Shown here: piece by piece, positions 53,784 to 61,269 of the stretch
Layout of the letters: each line of letters begins with the position of its first letter
How positions within the stretch are numbered: the first letter of the stretch is position 1
Assembly: GCF_009930795.1 (NCBI RefSeq)
Contig: NZ_CP017146.1
Span: forward strand, 2,914,001-2,978,000
Direction: 5' to 3'
From: Marisediminicola antarctica
GTDB lineage: Bacteria > Actinomycetota > Actinomycetes > Actinomycetales > Microbacteriaceae
DNA length: 64,000 nucleotides
Notes under the pieces: model-generated
Databases searched by the model: none
What the model was told of the DNA's origin: nothing
What the model saw: the letters and a program-made list of their open reading frames with translations, nothing else
Program-made: the position numbers and the translations under genes

Positions 53784-54056
53784 ATGCGCACCATCAAGCA
53801 CCGCATCACCGCGACGGCCCCGGCCACCGAGCCCTGCACCCCTGCGATTCCGGGACTCACCCTTGTGCGAGTCAATGACTGCCTGTGGCGGGTGGTCCGC
53901 CCGGCTGGCGAACTGATCGGCTACGTCGAGCTGATCGCCACTCCCGGTGGCACCCGGTTCCGCGCGAAACGATTCCTGTCCGCGCAACGACGTGTGCTCA
54001 TCGACGGGGAGTTCTGGGCCATGGGCGACGCGGTTGACTGCTTCCGCACGCGGTAG
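53784..54056 (+). CDS. Small uncharacterised protein
   Basis: A 90-residue protein, MRTIKHRITATAPATEPCT at the N-terminus. The core GLTLVRVNDCLWRVVRPAGELIGYVELI then RFRAKRFLSAQRRVLIDGEFWAMGDAVDCFR has the same order of features as the 72-residue protein at 51809-52027. AGGAAGG lies eight bases upstream of the ATG. No membrane segment. Function unknown; small proteins of this form appear to be actinobacterial. Confidence 0.65.
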   Translation: MRTIKHRITATAPATEPCTPAIPGLTLVRVNDCLWRVVRPAGELIGYVELIATPGGTRFRAKRFLSAQRRVLIDGEFWAMGDAVDCFRTR

Positions 54057-54129
54057 GTCACCTAAGCCATTCTCATGACACTCGCGCCCGGTCGGCCGCC
54101 GGATCCCGAGTTCGGGTTATGTTGCCCAC

Positions 54130-55038
54130 ATGGAGCTCTGGAACGACTTTCTCGGATGGTTTGAATCGGCCGACGGCGAGCGGATGATGGGCAACGTCAT
54201 CATCCCGTTCGTCGCGATCCTCGTCGCAGGGGTCGTCGCCGCTCTGATCGGACGAGGCTCGACGAAGCGCCTCATCACGCTCAACGACCGGGAGAACCGC
54301 GTCTCGGCCGTCGCGACGATGATCGGTGCGGCACGACGCGCATCCGTCTGGAACACCCTGAGCGTGCCGGAGCAGCAGCACGCCGACCACGTGGCGAGCG
54401 AGGCCGACGTGCGCGTGCGCCTGCTCGCGGTGCCCGGTTCGAGTCTCGCCGCCGACTGGGCTGCACACGAGATCGCCAGCATGAAGCGCGACTCGGTGTC
54501 CTTCAGCTTTCAGGCAGAGCAGTCGCTGATCGAGTTCCGCGACCGAATGGTGACCTGGCAGGGCAAGCCGGGACGTGCGAAGAAGCTCTTCAAGAACGAC
54601 CTCGACCTGTGGGCGTACGAGGACTCGAAGAACAAGAACGATATCGTCGCCCAGCAGCAGGCTTGGGCCGCGGCGCAGGTGGCCTCCGAAACCGGGCCCG
54701 TCTCGACCATGAAGCCGTCGCAGAAGGAGGCCGAGGCGGCACAGCCCCGCGCCGTCGCAGCCGCGGCCCCGGCCCCGGCCCGAGCCCCAGACCCAACACC
54801 AGAACCAACACCAGCACCGATTTCGGTGTCGGCCACGGCGACGGAGCCCCAACCGGAGACCGTCGGTAGCACCGAAGAGACTCCCGAACTCATCGAGCCC
54901 GCCCGTCGTTCGAATGGGAACGCAGACGACGGCAACGGCAACCGCCTTGACGAGGCTCTCCACTCATCCGTCACGGCCAACACCGTAGCGCAGCGGATCA
55001 ACCCGCCTCGCGTCGGGGACGACGGGCAAAACCACTGA
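54130..55038 (+). CDS. Membrane-anchored hypothetical protein
   Basis: A 302-residue protein. Residues about 20-42 (MGNVIIPFVAILVAGVVAALIG) form one membrane segment. The middle region (about 45-190) is charged and helical (RENRVSAVATMIGAARRAS, FQAEQSLIEFRDRMVTWQG). The last 110 residues are disordered, rich in Ala, Pro and Glu (APAPARAPDPTPEPTPAP). No enzymatic motif was seen. It may be a cytoplasm-facing scaffold. It converges on the PAP2 gene. Confidence 0.68.
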   Translation: MELWNDFLGWFESADGERMMGNVIIPFVAILVAGVVAALIGRGSTKRLITLNDRENRVSAVATMIGAARRASVWNTLSVPEQQHADHVASEADVRVRLLAVPGSSLAADWAAHEIASMKRDSVSFSFQAEQSLIEFRDRMVTWQGKPGRAKKLFKNDLDLWAYEDSKNKNDIVAQQQAWAAAQVASETGPVSTMKPSQKEAEAAQPRAVAAAAPAPARAPDPTPEPTPAPISVSATATEPQPETVGSTEETPELIEPARRSNGNADDGNGNRLDEALHSSVTANTVAQRINPPRVGDDGQNH

Positions 55039-55061
55039 CAACGCACCGGGTCACACCCGGG

Positions 55062-56642
55062 TCACGACGCCCGTGCGGGTCGGTAGAGCTCTAACCCCTG
55101 CGGCACGATGCGGATGTCGGTGAGATAGCCGCCGCGCGGCGCTTCACCTGGCGGGGCGCCGATGGAGACCTCTCCGTCGTGCGCGAGTCCCGGCGCTTGG
55201 CCGCCGTGGGGCCGCACCGCGACGTGCACGCTCGGCGCGACAATCCGCTCGACCGCAGATGCGGGAGCCAGGTGAATTGCACGGAGGACCGCGCTCGTGC
55301 GGCGCCCGAACGAGAGCGCGCCGACGGCTCGAACCCGCGACCCCGCATGCAGGATGCGCACATCGAGCACACCGTCGTCGAGCCTGCGGCGCTGCAGGGG
55401 CGCCACCACGCCCGGATCGTTGCGGTTGACGCCCACGAAGACGGTCCAGACTCTCGCGTGCCGCCCATTGACTGTGACGTCGATCGGCGTCTCGTCCCGC
55501 AGCACGCGAACCGCGGCGAAAACGGCAGCGGCCCATTTGCCCAGGCGCGCCTGGTGCCGTTCCCGCTCCGCCACGAAGTCGGGGTAGAGGCCCACCGACG
55601 CGGTGTTGACGACCGTGACCGGATCACCGCCGCTGAACCGCAGCTCGGCGACATCCGCGCGCACCCCCTCCCCCGCCTGGACGGCGTCGATCGCGTCGTC
55701 GACGGACTCGACGCCCGCGGTGCGTGCGAAGTGGTTGAACGTGCCGCCGGGGAGCACGATGAGGGGAAGTCCGGCCTCGCGTGCGAGGTGCGCGGCGGTA
55801 GCGACACTCCCGTCGCCTCCGTAGACGCCGATCGCCCGAGGCGGGGTGTCAGCTCGGAGGGCGTGCCGGATCACCGTCTCGAGGCTCTCGCCATCTTCGA
55901 GCTGACGGATGACCGCCTTCGGCAGGCGCTCGGCGAGCGTCGGCAACGGATCTCGGTGGTACACGTCCGCGCCGGACGAGGGATTGACGACGATCAACGC
56001 GCCGGCGCCCTCCGGCAGGGCGGCGAGCGGTACCGCCTGCCCCGACCGCGCCGGTTTCAGCGGTGTCGGCTGCGCGGGCACGAGCATCTTGCCCACGGCG
56101 GCCACGGTCATGCCGAGTGCTATTCCGCCGATCACATCCGAGAGCCAGTGTGCCCCGGTGTGCAGCCGAGAATAGGCAACACCCATGGCCGCCGGCGCGA
56201 TTGCGCATCCCGCCCGGGATTCCAGCGCCACGCCCGTGGCGAATGCGGCCGCGCTGGCTGAATGACCGGAGGGGAAAGACCCTGAGGTGGGCTGCGCGGG
56301 CAGGTGCCGCCCGAGCGGCACATCTTTCAGCAATGGCCGATCGCCCCCGAACACCTGCTTGCCGACGAGATTCGCGAGAATGCTGGCGGTGATGAGCGAC
56401 AGCACTCCGCGCAGCGCGGCCCTGCGTCGGCCGAGCAGAACGAGCACGGCGGCGCAGGAGAACCAGAGAATCCCGCGATCGGCGGCGTGCGATAGCCCGA
56501 CGAACCCCCTGTCGACGACCGGATGCACGTCGCGCGAGTTGATGCGACGGCCCACAGCGGCATCCGCTTCGCGCACCCAGCGCGGGAACGCTTGGCGGCG
56601 GCGCCAAGCGAGAAACGGGTGACGCGCGCTGCTCAGGAGCAT
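55062..56642 (-). CDS. PAP2 phosphatase fused to diacylglycerol kinase-like lipid kinase
   Basis: A 526-residue fusion. The N-terminal half is a PAP2 membrane phosphatase with KQVFGGDRP, FPSGHSASAAAFATG and SRLHTGAHWLSD (all three phosphatase signatures). The C-terminal half is a DAGK catalytic domain with VNPSSGADVYHRDPL, GVYGGDGSVATAAHLA and LPGGTFNHFAR. Such fusions could interconvert a lipid phosphate and its alcohol, or carry a new head group; the natural lipid is unknown. The GGDGS in place of GGDGT is a conservative change. Confidence 0.92.
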   Translation of the reverse strand: MLLSSARHPFLAWRRRQAFPRWVREADAAVGRRINSRDVHPVVDRGFVGLSHAADRGILWFSCAAVLVLLGRRRAALRGVLSLITASILANLVGKQVFGGDRPLLKDVPLGRHLPAQPTSGSFPSGHSASAAAFATGVALESRAGCAIAPAAMGVAYSRLHTGAHWLSDVIGGIALGMTVAAVGKMLVPAQPTPLKPARSGQAVPLAALPEGAGALIVVNPSSGADVYHRDPLPTLAERLPKAVIRQLEDGESLETVIRHALRADTPPRAIGVYGGDGSVATAAHLAREAGLPLIVLPGGTFNHFARTAGVESVDDAIDAVQAGEGVRADVAELRFSGGDPVTVVNTASVGLYPDFVAERERHQARLGKWAAAVFAAVRVLRDETPIDVTVNGRHARVWTVFVGVNRNDPGVVAPLQRRRLDDGVLDVRILHAGSRVRAVGALSFGRRTSAVLRAIHLAPASAVERIVAPSVHVAVRPHGGQAPGLAHDGEVSIGAPPGEAPRGGYLTDIRIVPQGLELYRPARAS

Positions 56643-56714
56643 GCTTCAGGTTAGACCGATTCTGCCCAGCGCAACGGGGTGATACTCGATGAGTGGCCCG
56701 CCTAATCTCATCGC

Positions 56715-57071
56715 ATGAGACATATCACCTTCGGCAGGAAGTCCTTTCTCCTCGGTAACGAGGCCGCGGACGCGGTGATCAAGTATGCCGCCCTCCTCGC
56801 GCAGAACCACACGGCCGACACCGTCACCCTCAACGCGATCAGCTCCGATGGCGACGAGGTGCAGGTGACGATTCTCCTCGACACCGGCGGACCGATCATG
56901 TCGGAGACGACCGACAGCAGCCAACCGGAACCGGAGAACTCGATTGCGGTGTCGTACATCGAGGCGCGGACGACCCAACTCACCGGATTCTCGGTCGCGG
57001 TACCCGACGATGGGTCGTCGATCGCGGACTGGCACCGCGATGCCGCCGACGACGAGCTGTCAGAGGTATAA
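56715..57071 (+). CDS. Hypothetical protein
   Basis: A 118-residue protein starting MRHITFGRKSFLLGNEAADAV, with a mixed alpha/beta look and an acidic C-terminus (DDGSSIADWHRDAADDELSEV). No motif was recognised. Codon use matches the chromosome and the ATG lies close to the divergent PAP2 gene (72 bases), so it is probably real. It appears cytoplasmic. Confidence 0.68.
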   Translation: MRHITFGRKSFLLGNEAADAVIKYAALLAQNHTADTVTLNAISSDGDEVQVTILLDTGGPIMSETTDSSQPEPENSIAVSYIEARTTQLTGFSVAVPDDGSSIADWHRDAADDELSEV

Positions 57072-57362
57072 GCCCTAGCTAGTCGAGACGGGCCAGATGC
57101 GTTCCGCTGATGGGCGACCAGCGCCATTTGCCAATCAGGCGCCGCGGCTCAGTGCCGGTAGGTCCTTGGTCCCGACGAAAAAACCTTTTGGTGCGGCTCA
57201 AGAAGATCCGGCCGCAGAGTGCTCATTCCGCACGATCGAGATCGTCACCGACCAGAGCCCGCGCGCAGTGCCTGCCCTCACCGGTGCACGCGGGGGGCGA
57301 GCAGCGCGCGGCTATGTGCGGTCGACGCTCAGTTCGGTCCAGCCTGCGGGTCGCCGGAGGTG

Positions 57363-57689
57363 TTATGTGCCGGGAGGCCGGTACTTGATCTGGGCGGCTG
57401 TGCGCATTGCCTCCATCGTTTCGTCGACGGTCAAGAGCACTGTCGTTTCGAACGAGCTCAGTGCGCCACCTCCGCTGATCGCCAGTGCCACCGCGGCCAT
57501 GGACGCGTTGTCCGGGGCCTCCCACACGCTGTAGCCGTCGTGGGCGCCAAACGCGTACCAGAATCCATGGAGTTTCCCGCCGACCGACTCGATATACGCC
57601 TGAGCGGCCTTTCGGCGGTCTTCCGGGTTGCTGATCAGCCTCGCCCAGGTCTCGGGTGTATAGCTGAACTTTGTCAGATAGAGCGACAT
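57363..57689 (-). CDS. GYD domain-containing protein
   Basis: A 108-residue protein. It begins MSLYLTKFSYTPETWARLI and contains the family name motif in FGAHDGYSVWEAPDNASMAAVALAISGGGALSSFETTVLLT, the typical ferredoxin-like fold of GYD proteins. Role unknown. GAGAGGA precedes the ATG at 57689; an upstream extension to 57752 is rejected for lack of a binding site. This is the last clearly chromosomal gene before the change in character to the right. Confidence 0.85.
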   Translation of the reverse strand: MSLYLTKFSYTPETWARLISNPEDRRKAAQAYIESVGGKLHGFWYAFGAHDGYSVWEAPDNASMAAVALAISGGGALSSFETTVLLTVDETMEAMRTAAQIKYRPPGT

Positions 57690-57756
57690 CGTCTGTTCCT
57701 CTCGTCCGCCGTCGGAAGTATGGATTCGCCCAGAATGGCACCCTGCTGCCATAACT

Positions 57757-57963
57757 TCAACGGATCACATCTCGGTTCAACAGCCGGATAGTGGTCGGGC
57801 CGTCGTCGGAATTCGTGGCATCCGCCCCCGTAACGCCCAGCGCACCGGCGACGTCGCCGCCGCAGATCGCCAACGGCGGGTTTGAAGCCGGCCTCAGCTT
57901 GCGGGCGGCCAGCTGTGTCGCGGCCTCGGAGCCCCCTACCGTGGCCGACACCGAGCCACACAC
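57757..57963 (-). CDS. Possible small gene or C-terminal gene fragment
   Basis: A 68-codon frame from GTG at 57963, with GC-rich third positions throughout and a plausible sequence end, DATNSDDGPTTIRLLNRDVIR. No domain was recognised and no ribosome binding site stands out, so it may be the tail of a lost gene. Confidence 0.25.
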   Translation of the reverse strand: MCGSVSATVGGSEAATQLAARKLRPASNPPLAICGGDVAGALGVTGADATNSDDGPTTIRLLNRDVIR

Positions 57964-57996
57964 ACTCGCTGCCTTGATTTCACACGCCGTCTGTCA

Positions 57997-58319
57997 GTGT
58001 CAATCTCCGTCGAACCGTGGCTGTCCAGAACGAACGGATTGGGCCCCGCAGGAGTGGTCAGACGGATCCTCGATCTGACCCGCGACCTGTCCGGTCAACC
58101 GGACAAGCCTCCCGCGAAGCTCACCGGGTGGGGCGAGGACCTGCCCCGCCTGGTGCCCGACTTCACGGAAGGGACCCAACCCCCACCACCCCAATACCAG
58201 GAGAGCTAGTCGAGGCCGCCCACGACTACATCAGGCAGACCCGAACATTCACGCTCGACGAAGCGCTGCAAGCGGTCCGGATTCAGTGGAATCTCTCGGT
58301 GGCTGAGCCAATCAAATAA
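57997..58319 (+). pseudogene. Possible frameshifted remnant
   Basis: Two overlapping frames on the plus strand each show coding-type codon use for half of the stretch. GTG at 57997 runs in frame to 58209 (GVVRRILDLTRDLSG, DLPRLVPDFTEGTQ). Another frame continues from about 58180 to 58319 (ELVEAAHDYIRQTRTFTLDEALQAV). The switch lies at a C-rich run near 58181-58195, a likely site for an indel. No family was recognised. Confidence 0.3.
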
Positions 58320-58374
58320 GCCATCCTGTGCATAGCCAGATTTCCTGCAAGCGGGACGATCACCGGATCGTATT

Positions 58375-58551
58375 TCAGGAGCTCGTGGAAGTGCGATCGC
58401 GGCCAGATTTCGACCGGGAGGGGTGCCCGATAGCGAGACCGTCACTGGCACTCATTCCGGTATTCAGCAGAACTTTCGTCCACACATCCCCCTTCAGGTC
58501 CCCCGCGAAGGTCTTGCCGAGGAACCACGCGGCTGGCCCGTGAAACGCCAC
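58375..58551 (-). CDS. Possible small protein
   Basis: A 58-codon frame from GTG at 58551, reading FHGPAAWFLGKTFAGDLKG then VWTKVLLNTGMSASDG. A TATACC box lies just before the start. Too short to judge, and nothing was recognised in it. Confidence 0.2.
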   Translation of the reverse strand: MAFHGPAAWFLGKTFAGDLKGDVWTKVLLNTGMSASDGLAIGHPSRSKSGRDRTSTSS

Positions 58552-58601
58552 AGGTATAGTCGCGCATACAGCCTGACTGGATGACGCTCGCGGAGGGTGC
58601 G

Positions 58602-58913
58602 ATGAGGAATTCGAACTTGCTCGTGAAAAGTGGCCTCCTTGCGGTGGCCTTGAGCGCTGCGTTGACCGGTTGCAGTAGCGCAGGCGACCTCAACTTCAGC
58701 AACGAGGGTCCCAACGATGTGACCATCTCAACCGGGAGCGAGAAACTCACGGTCGCGGCCTGGGGTGCGGTCAGTATCCTCGGTTCCGGATGCAGCCAGG
58801 GAGACATCATCGTAGAGTTCTCTTCTGGCCAAAAGGTCGTCATCGCCGGGCCGATCTGCCCGAGCGAGCAGGTCGTGATTCATGCCAGCACGATCGATCT
58901 GCAACCTTCATAG
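58602..58913 (+). CDS. Small putative lipoprotein
   Basis: A 103-residue protein with a clear lipoprotein signal: NLLVKSGLLAVALSAALTGC, Cys at residue 24 or so. The mature part is beta-rich (DLNFSNEGPNDVTISTGSEKL, DIIVEFSSGQKVVIAG) and includes two further Cys (GSGCSQG, GPICPSE) that could form a disulfide. GGAGGG lies six bases upstream of the ATG. Membrane-anchored and surface-facing; function unknown. It is one of three small lipoproteins in this stretch. Confidence 0.72.
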   Translation: MRNSNLLVKSGLLAVALSAALTGCSSAGDLNFSNEGPNDVTISTGSEKLTVAAWGAVSILGSGCSQGDIIVEFSSGQKVVIAGPICPSEQVVIHASTIDLQPS

Positions 58914-59344
58914 AGAAAACGCGTGCCCGTCATCGCAACCTGGATCTCGAGGTGTGTCAGTGGGGAACGATTACCGGGACGCCTCACCATTTCGAAAGCG
59001 GATCGGTCAGCGCGACGCCTCCACGTTCCGGTAGCGGGATCCCGCCAAGGGCACTTCGAGGGTCCCGCATCCGGTATCGTCACGGCAGGCCCCGACGTCG
59101 TGAACTCACTGATGTCGCCGATGGGATGTCAGGGCACTGGGTCCGATATGCCCCCTGGGAACCAGACTGGAAGCTCGGACACGCAGTCCGCCAAGCACAA
59201 TTGTGTTCGACAGGTGCATTGGGTGTCGAGTTTCTCCATGTCGAGGTTGCGGCTCAAGATGAGTCGCTGGCTGCGTTCCGGTCGGCACTCCGCGCCGATT
59301 GACGCCGCCATCTCAATCGCAGGAGCATACCCGAAGAGTGGGTT

Positions 59345-59536
59345 GTGTCTGCTCGCTTCGAGCTAGAAACCCGCGCCAATCCGGGCAGAACTTCTTCCGT
59401 GATTGCCCGCGGACGGATCGCCCTGACTGACGACCGCGGCCACACCTACATGTCCACCCGGAACGTAGTAGTCAGGGAACAGCGGACACTCACGCAACAC
59501 ATCGCTCATTGGTTTCGAACCTGGAGACGGCGATAA
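59345..59536 (+). CDS. Possible small basic protein
   Basis: A 63-codon frame from GTG at 59345, ending in an Arg-rich tail. The sequence looks protein-like (SVIARGRIALTDDRGHTYM) but no family or strong translation signal was seen. It may be a fragment. Confidence 0.25.
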   Translation: MSARFELETRANPGRTSSVIARGRIALTDDRGHTYMSTRNVVVREQRTLTQHIAHWFRTWRRR

Positions 59537-59610
59537 CGATGGAACCAACTCGAGGCCCGGAAGCGGGACGGCTTACGGTACAAATACCGCGCAGTACGTA
59601 CGTTCTGCTC

Positions 59611-59616
59611 TATAGT
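59611..59616 (+). promoter_or_regulatory. TATAGT -10 box seven bases before the antitoxin start
   Basis: TATAGT lies at 59611-59616 and the ATG at 59623, which would place the transcription start at or next to the A of the start codon, so the toxin-antitoxin mRNA may be leaderless. A GTACGTAC palindrome lies just upstream (about 59594-59601) and could be the operator for autoregulation. No good -35 box is seen. Confidence 0.5.
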
Positions 59617-59622
59617 GTTGGT

Positions 59623-59883
59623 ATGACTGAGATTGCAATCACGGATGCGCGCGGGCGTCTCGCGTCGATCATCGATACAGCACGGCGTGGGCCGGTGTAT
59701 CTGACTCGCAGAAACCGCCCGGTCGCGGCGATCATCGACGCCGATCAGTTGAGCCAGCTGCTAGAGGATGCCGACGAACTCGCTGACATCCGGGCGGTCG
59801 ATGCCGCATGGGAAGAAACTGAACGACTTGGGGAGACACCTATTCCGTGGGAGGACGTGAAACGCGACCTTGGGCTGACGTGA
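59623..59883 (+). CDS. Phd/YefM family antitoxin
   Basis: An 86-residue antitoxin. The N-terminal MTEIAITDARGRLASIIDTARRGPVYLTRRNRPVAAIIDADQ is the DNA-binding Phd/YefM fold, with the TRxxRPVAAII pattern. The acidic C-terminus (EDADELADIRAVDAAWEETERL) would wrap around the toxin. The ATG at 59623 is preferred over a frame start at 59509 because the promoter lies between them. Its stop overlaps the toxin's GTG by four bases. Confidence 0.88.
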   Translation: MTEIAITDARGRLASIIDTARRGPVYLTRRNRPVAAIIDADQLSQLLEDADELADIRAVDAAWEETERLGETPIPWEDVKRDLGLT

Positions 59884-60134
59884 CGTATGCGGTTCAGATT
59901 CTTCCCGTCGCAGCCCGAGCGATCCGCAAGCTTTCTCCGGAAGCGAAGCGTCGCGTGCAAGCCATGATCGAGCTCCTCGAGGATGACCCTCGGCCACCGG
60001 CGGCAAAGAAACTCACCGCCCGCCCTGAATGGCGCGTCCGCAGCGGCGACTACCGACTTCTCTACCGGATTGAGGACGCAGTATTGACGGTCACCATCGT
60101 CGATGCTGGCCACCGTCGCGAGATCTACCGGTAA
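59880..60134 (+). CDS. RelE/ParE family toxin
   Basis: An 84-residue toxin, YAVQILPVAARAIRKLSPEAKRRVQAM then LLEDDPRPPAAKKL, PEWRVRSGDYRLLYRIED and HRREIYR, the RelE fold with the basic catalytic face (Arg in WRVRSGDYRLLY). RelE toxins cut mRNA on the ribosome. The GTG at 59880 overlaps the antitoxin stop (GTGA), which keeps toxin level below antitoxin; an upstream GTG at 59847 would overlap by 37 bases and is less likely. Confidence 0.88.
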   Translation: MTYAVQILPVAARAIRKLSPEAKRRVQAMIELLEDDPRPPAAKKLTARPEWRVRSGDYRLLYRIEDAVLTVTIVDAGHRREIYR

Positions 60135-60352
60135 TTTGAGGAGCTCACAAGAGTAGGACTGTGGCCACGTTTCGGCCTCGAAAGGTGCCTGCACGGGAAT
60201 GGCCAGCGCGACGGCGTTCTAAACGGAATCGGTCAGAGCGACCTCGAGTCTTCATGACCACCACGATTCCTTCAAGCCATGAGAGGCGAGGCAATCTACG
60301 CAGCTTGGCATCCTGGATCCAACAGGGCAACTACCTCGATAACAACCGGAGA
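60135..60352. other. Short stretch without a gene
   Basis: The convergent gap between the RelE gene and a lipoprotein gene. No frame, repeat or terminator hairpin was recognised. Confidence 0.4.
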
Positions 60353-60829
60353 TCAGTCGTTGTTGATGAGGTCTACGACTGCTTGAGCGCTGTCGTCTGG
60401 TGACAGCGCGATGGTCACGGAGTCGCCTATTAGGGATTCCTTCACCGTGACGGCAGCTCGTATCTCGTCCCCGATTTTCATGACAAGGCGTGCATCGTCC
60501 CCGGCTTGGGCGGCCTCTTCGGTGAGCGAGTTGAAGACCGCCGCGCCATCGTCGGTGAATTTCACGTCGACTGCATTCTGTCCATCGCTTTCGGCGACTG
60601 CGGCATCTTCGACGGTGGCGGACTCGAATGCCGAGGGGCCCACAATGTATTGGCCGTCGACGGAGACGCACTGCGGATCCGAGCCCTGAGAGCACGTCTC
60701 CGACACTGCCAACTCGATTGTTCCCCCGGAACTTTCAGAGCTCTGGCCAGACTGGGCCGCTGCGGAACACCCGCTCAGCAGCAACGCGACAAGAGCAATC
60801 AACGAGAGATCGCGTTTTCTAGGGTTCAT
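60353..60829 (-). CDS. Putative lipoprotein with SecDF P1-head-like domain
   Basis: A 158-residue protein. RDLSLIALVALLLSGC is a lipoprotein signal with the lipobox Cys near residue 20. After a Ser/Gly spacer, the C-terminal region (AVDVKFTDDGAAVFNSLTEEAAQAG, then LVMKIGDEIRAAVTVKESLIGDSVTIAL) has the order and spacing of the P1 head subdomain of SecD (acidic turn, helix, strand, IxxxP-like strand). Free-standing lipoproteins of this kind occur in actinobacteria. Their role is unknown; capturing or guiding exported protein is a guess. GAAGC lies ahead of the ATG at 60829. Confidence 0.65.
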   Translation of the reverse strand: MNPRKRDLSLIALVALLLSGCSAAAQSGQSSESSGGTIELAVSETCSQGSDPQCVSVDGQYIVGPSAFESATVEDAAVAESDGQNAVDVKFTDDGAAVFNSLTEEAAQAGDDARLVMKIGDEIRAAVTVKESLIGDSVTIALSPDDSAQAVVDLINND

Positions 60830-60869
60830 TGCTTCGCTTCCTTGCGGATTCGAGCTGCCTGCTGGCAGG

Positions 60870-61085
60870 TCACGTAGTCGAGAGGTTAGGGGAATCGATG
60901 AGCATTTGCCAGCGTCGGGCATCCGCGCCCAGGCTGAAATCGCCGGTCCTCCGCCACAAACCAGGTCCCGCGCCCCTCACTGACGGTTCGATGCCGACCG
61001 GCCTAACGGAGGCACCGATACCGGCTACCGCAGAACCACGATGGTCAACCACAGTGCCATCGAGGTCGAATGCAGCCCCGCTCAT
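60870..61085 (-). pseudogene. Truncated N-terminus of a HAD-family hydrolase
   Basis: A 71-codon frame starting MSGAAFDLDGTVVDHRGSAV, the motif I of haloacid dehalogenase-type phosphatases with both catalytic Asp residues. Homology fades after about 35 residues and the frame ends with NLSTT, whereas family members need about 200 residues including the later Lys and Asp motifs. It is therefore a fragment, possibly left by a deletion that joined it to the lipoprotein region. Confidence 0.5.
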
Positions 61086-61269
61086 CTGCCCCACGCCGCC
61101 ACCTTAACGGGACGGAGAACGCCGCCCACCTCCGCCCGTAAGCCGGACGGCCAGCGGGCGGTTCGTCAGGTGCCGGCGCACGTGTCCAGCAGGCCCGCCT
61201 TCGACCTTGATCAGGCGTCCTCAGAGGAACCCGCAACACGTTCCGCTACCGGGCGGTGCGGAGATCTAG
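61086..61269. other. Stretch without a gene
   Basis: Between the HAD fragment and the 3' end of the Abi_2 gene. No credible frame or structured element was seen. Confidence 0.35.

Larger units (their letters stand above)
57690..58601. other. Low-density region at island edge with gene fragments only
   Basis: These 912 bases contain no intact recognised gene. Three stretches have GC-rich third codon positions and may be fragments: 57757-57963 on the minus strand, 57997-58319 on the plus strand with a frame change, and 58375-58551 on the minus strand. Fragmented coding of this sort is common where mobile DNA has entered. Confidence 0.5.
58914..59622. other. Sparse region between lipoprotein gene and toxin-antitoxin pair
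   Basis: No recognised gene. Two short plus-strand frames might be expressed: 59126-59302 (58 codons, MSGHWVRYAPWEPDWKLG to SALRAD) and 59345-59536 (63 codons from GTG, MSARFELETRANPG to HWFRTWRRR). Neither has a strong ribosome binding site. Codon use is mixed, unlike the chromosome to the left. Confidence 0.4.
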
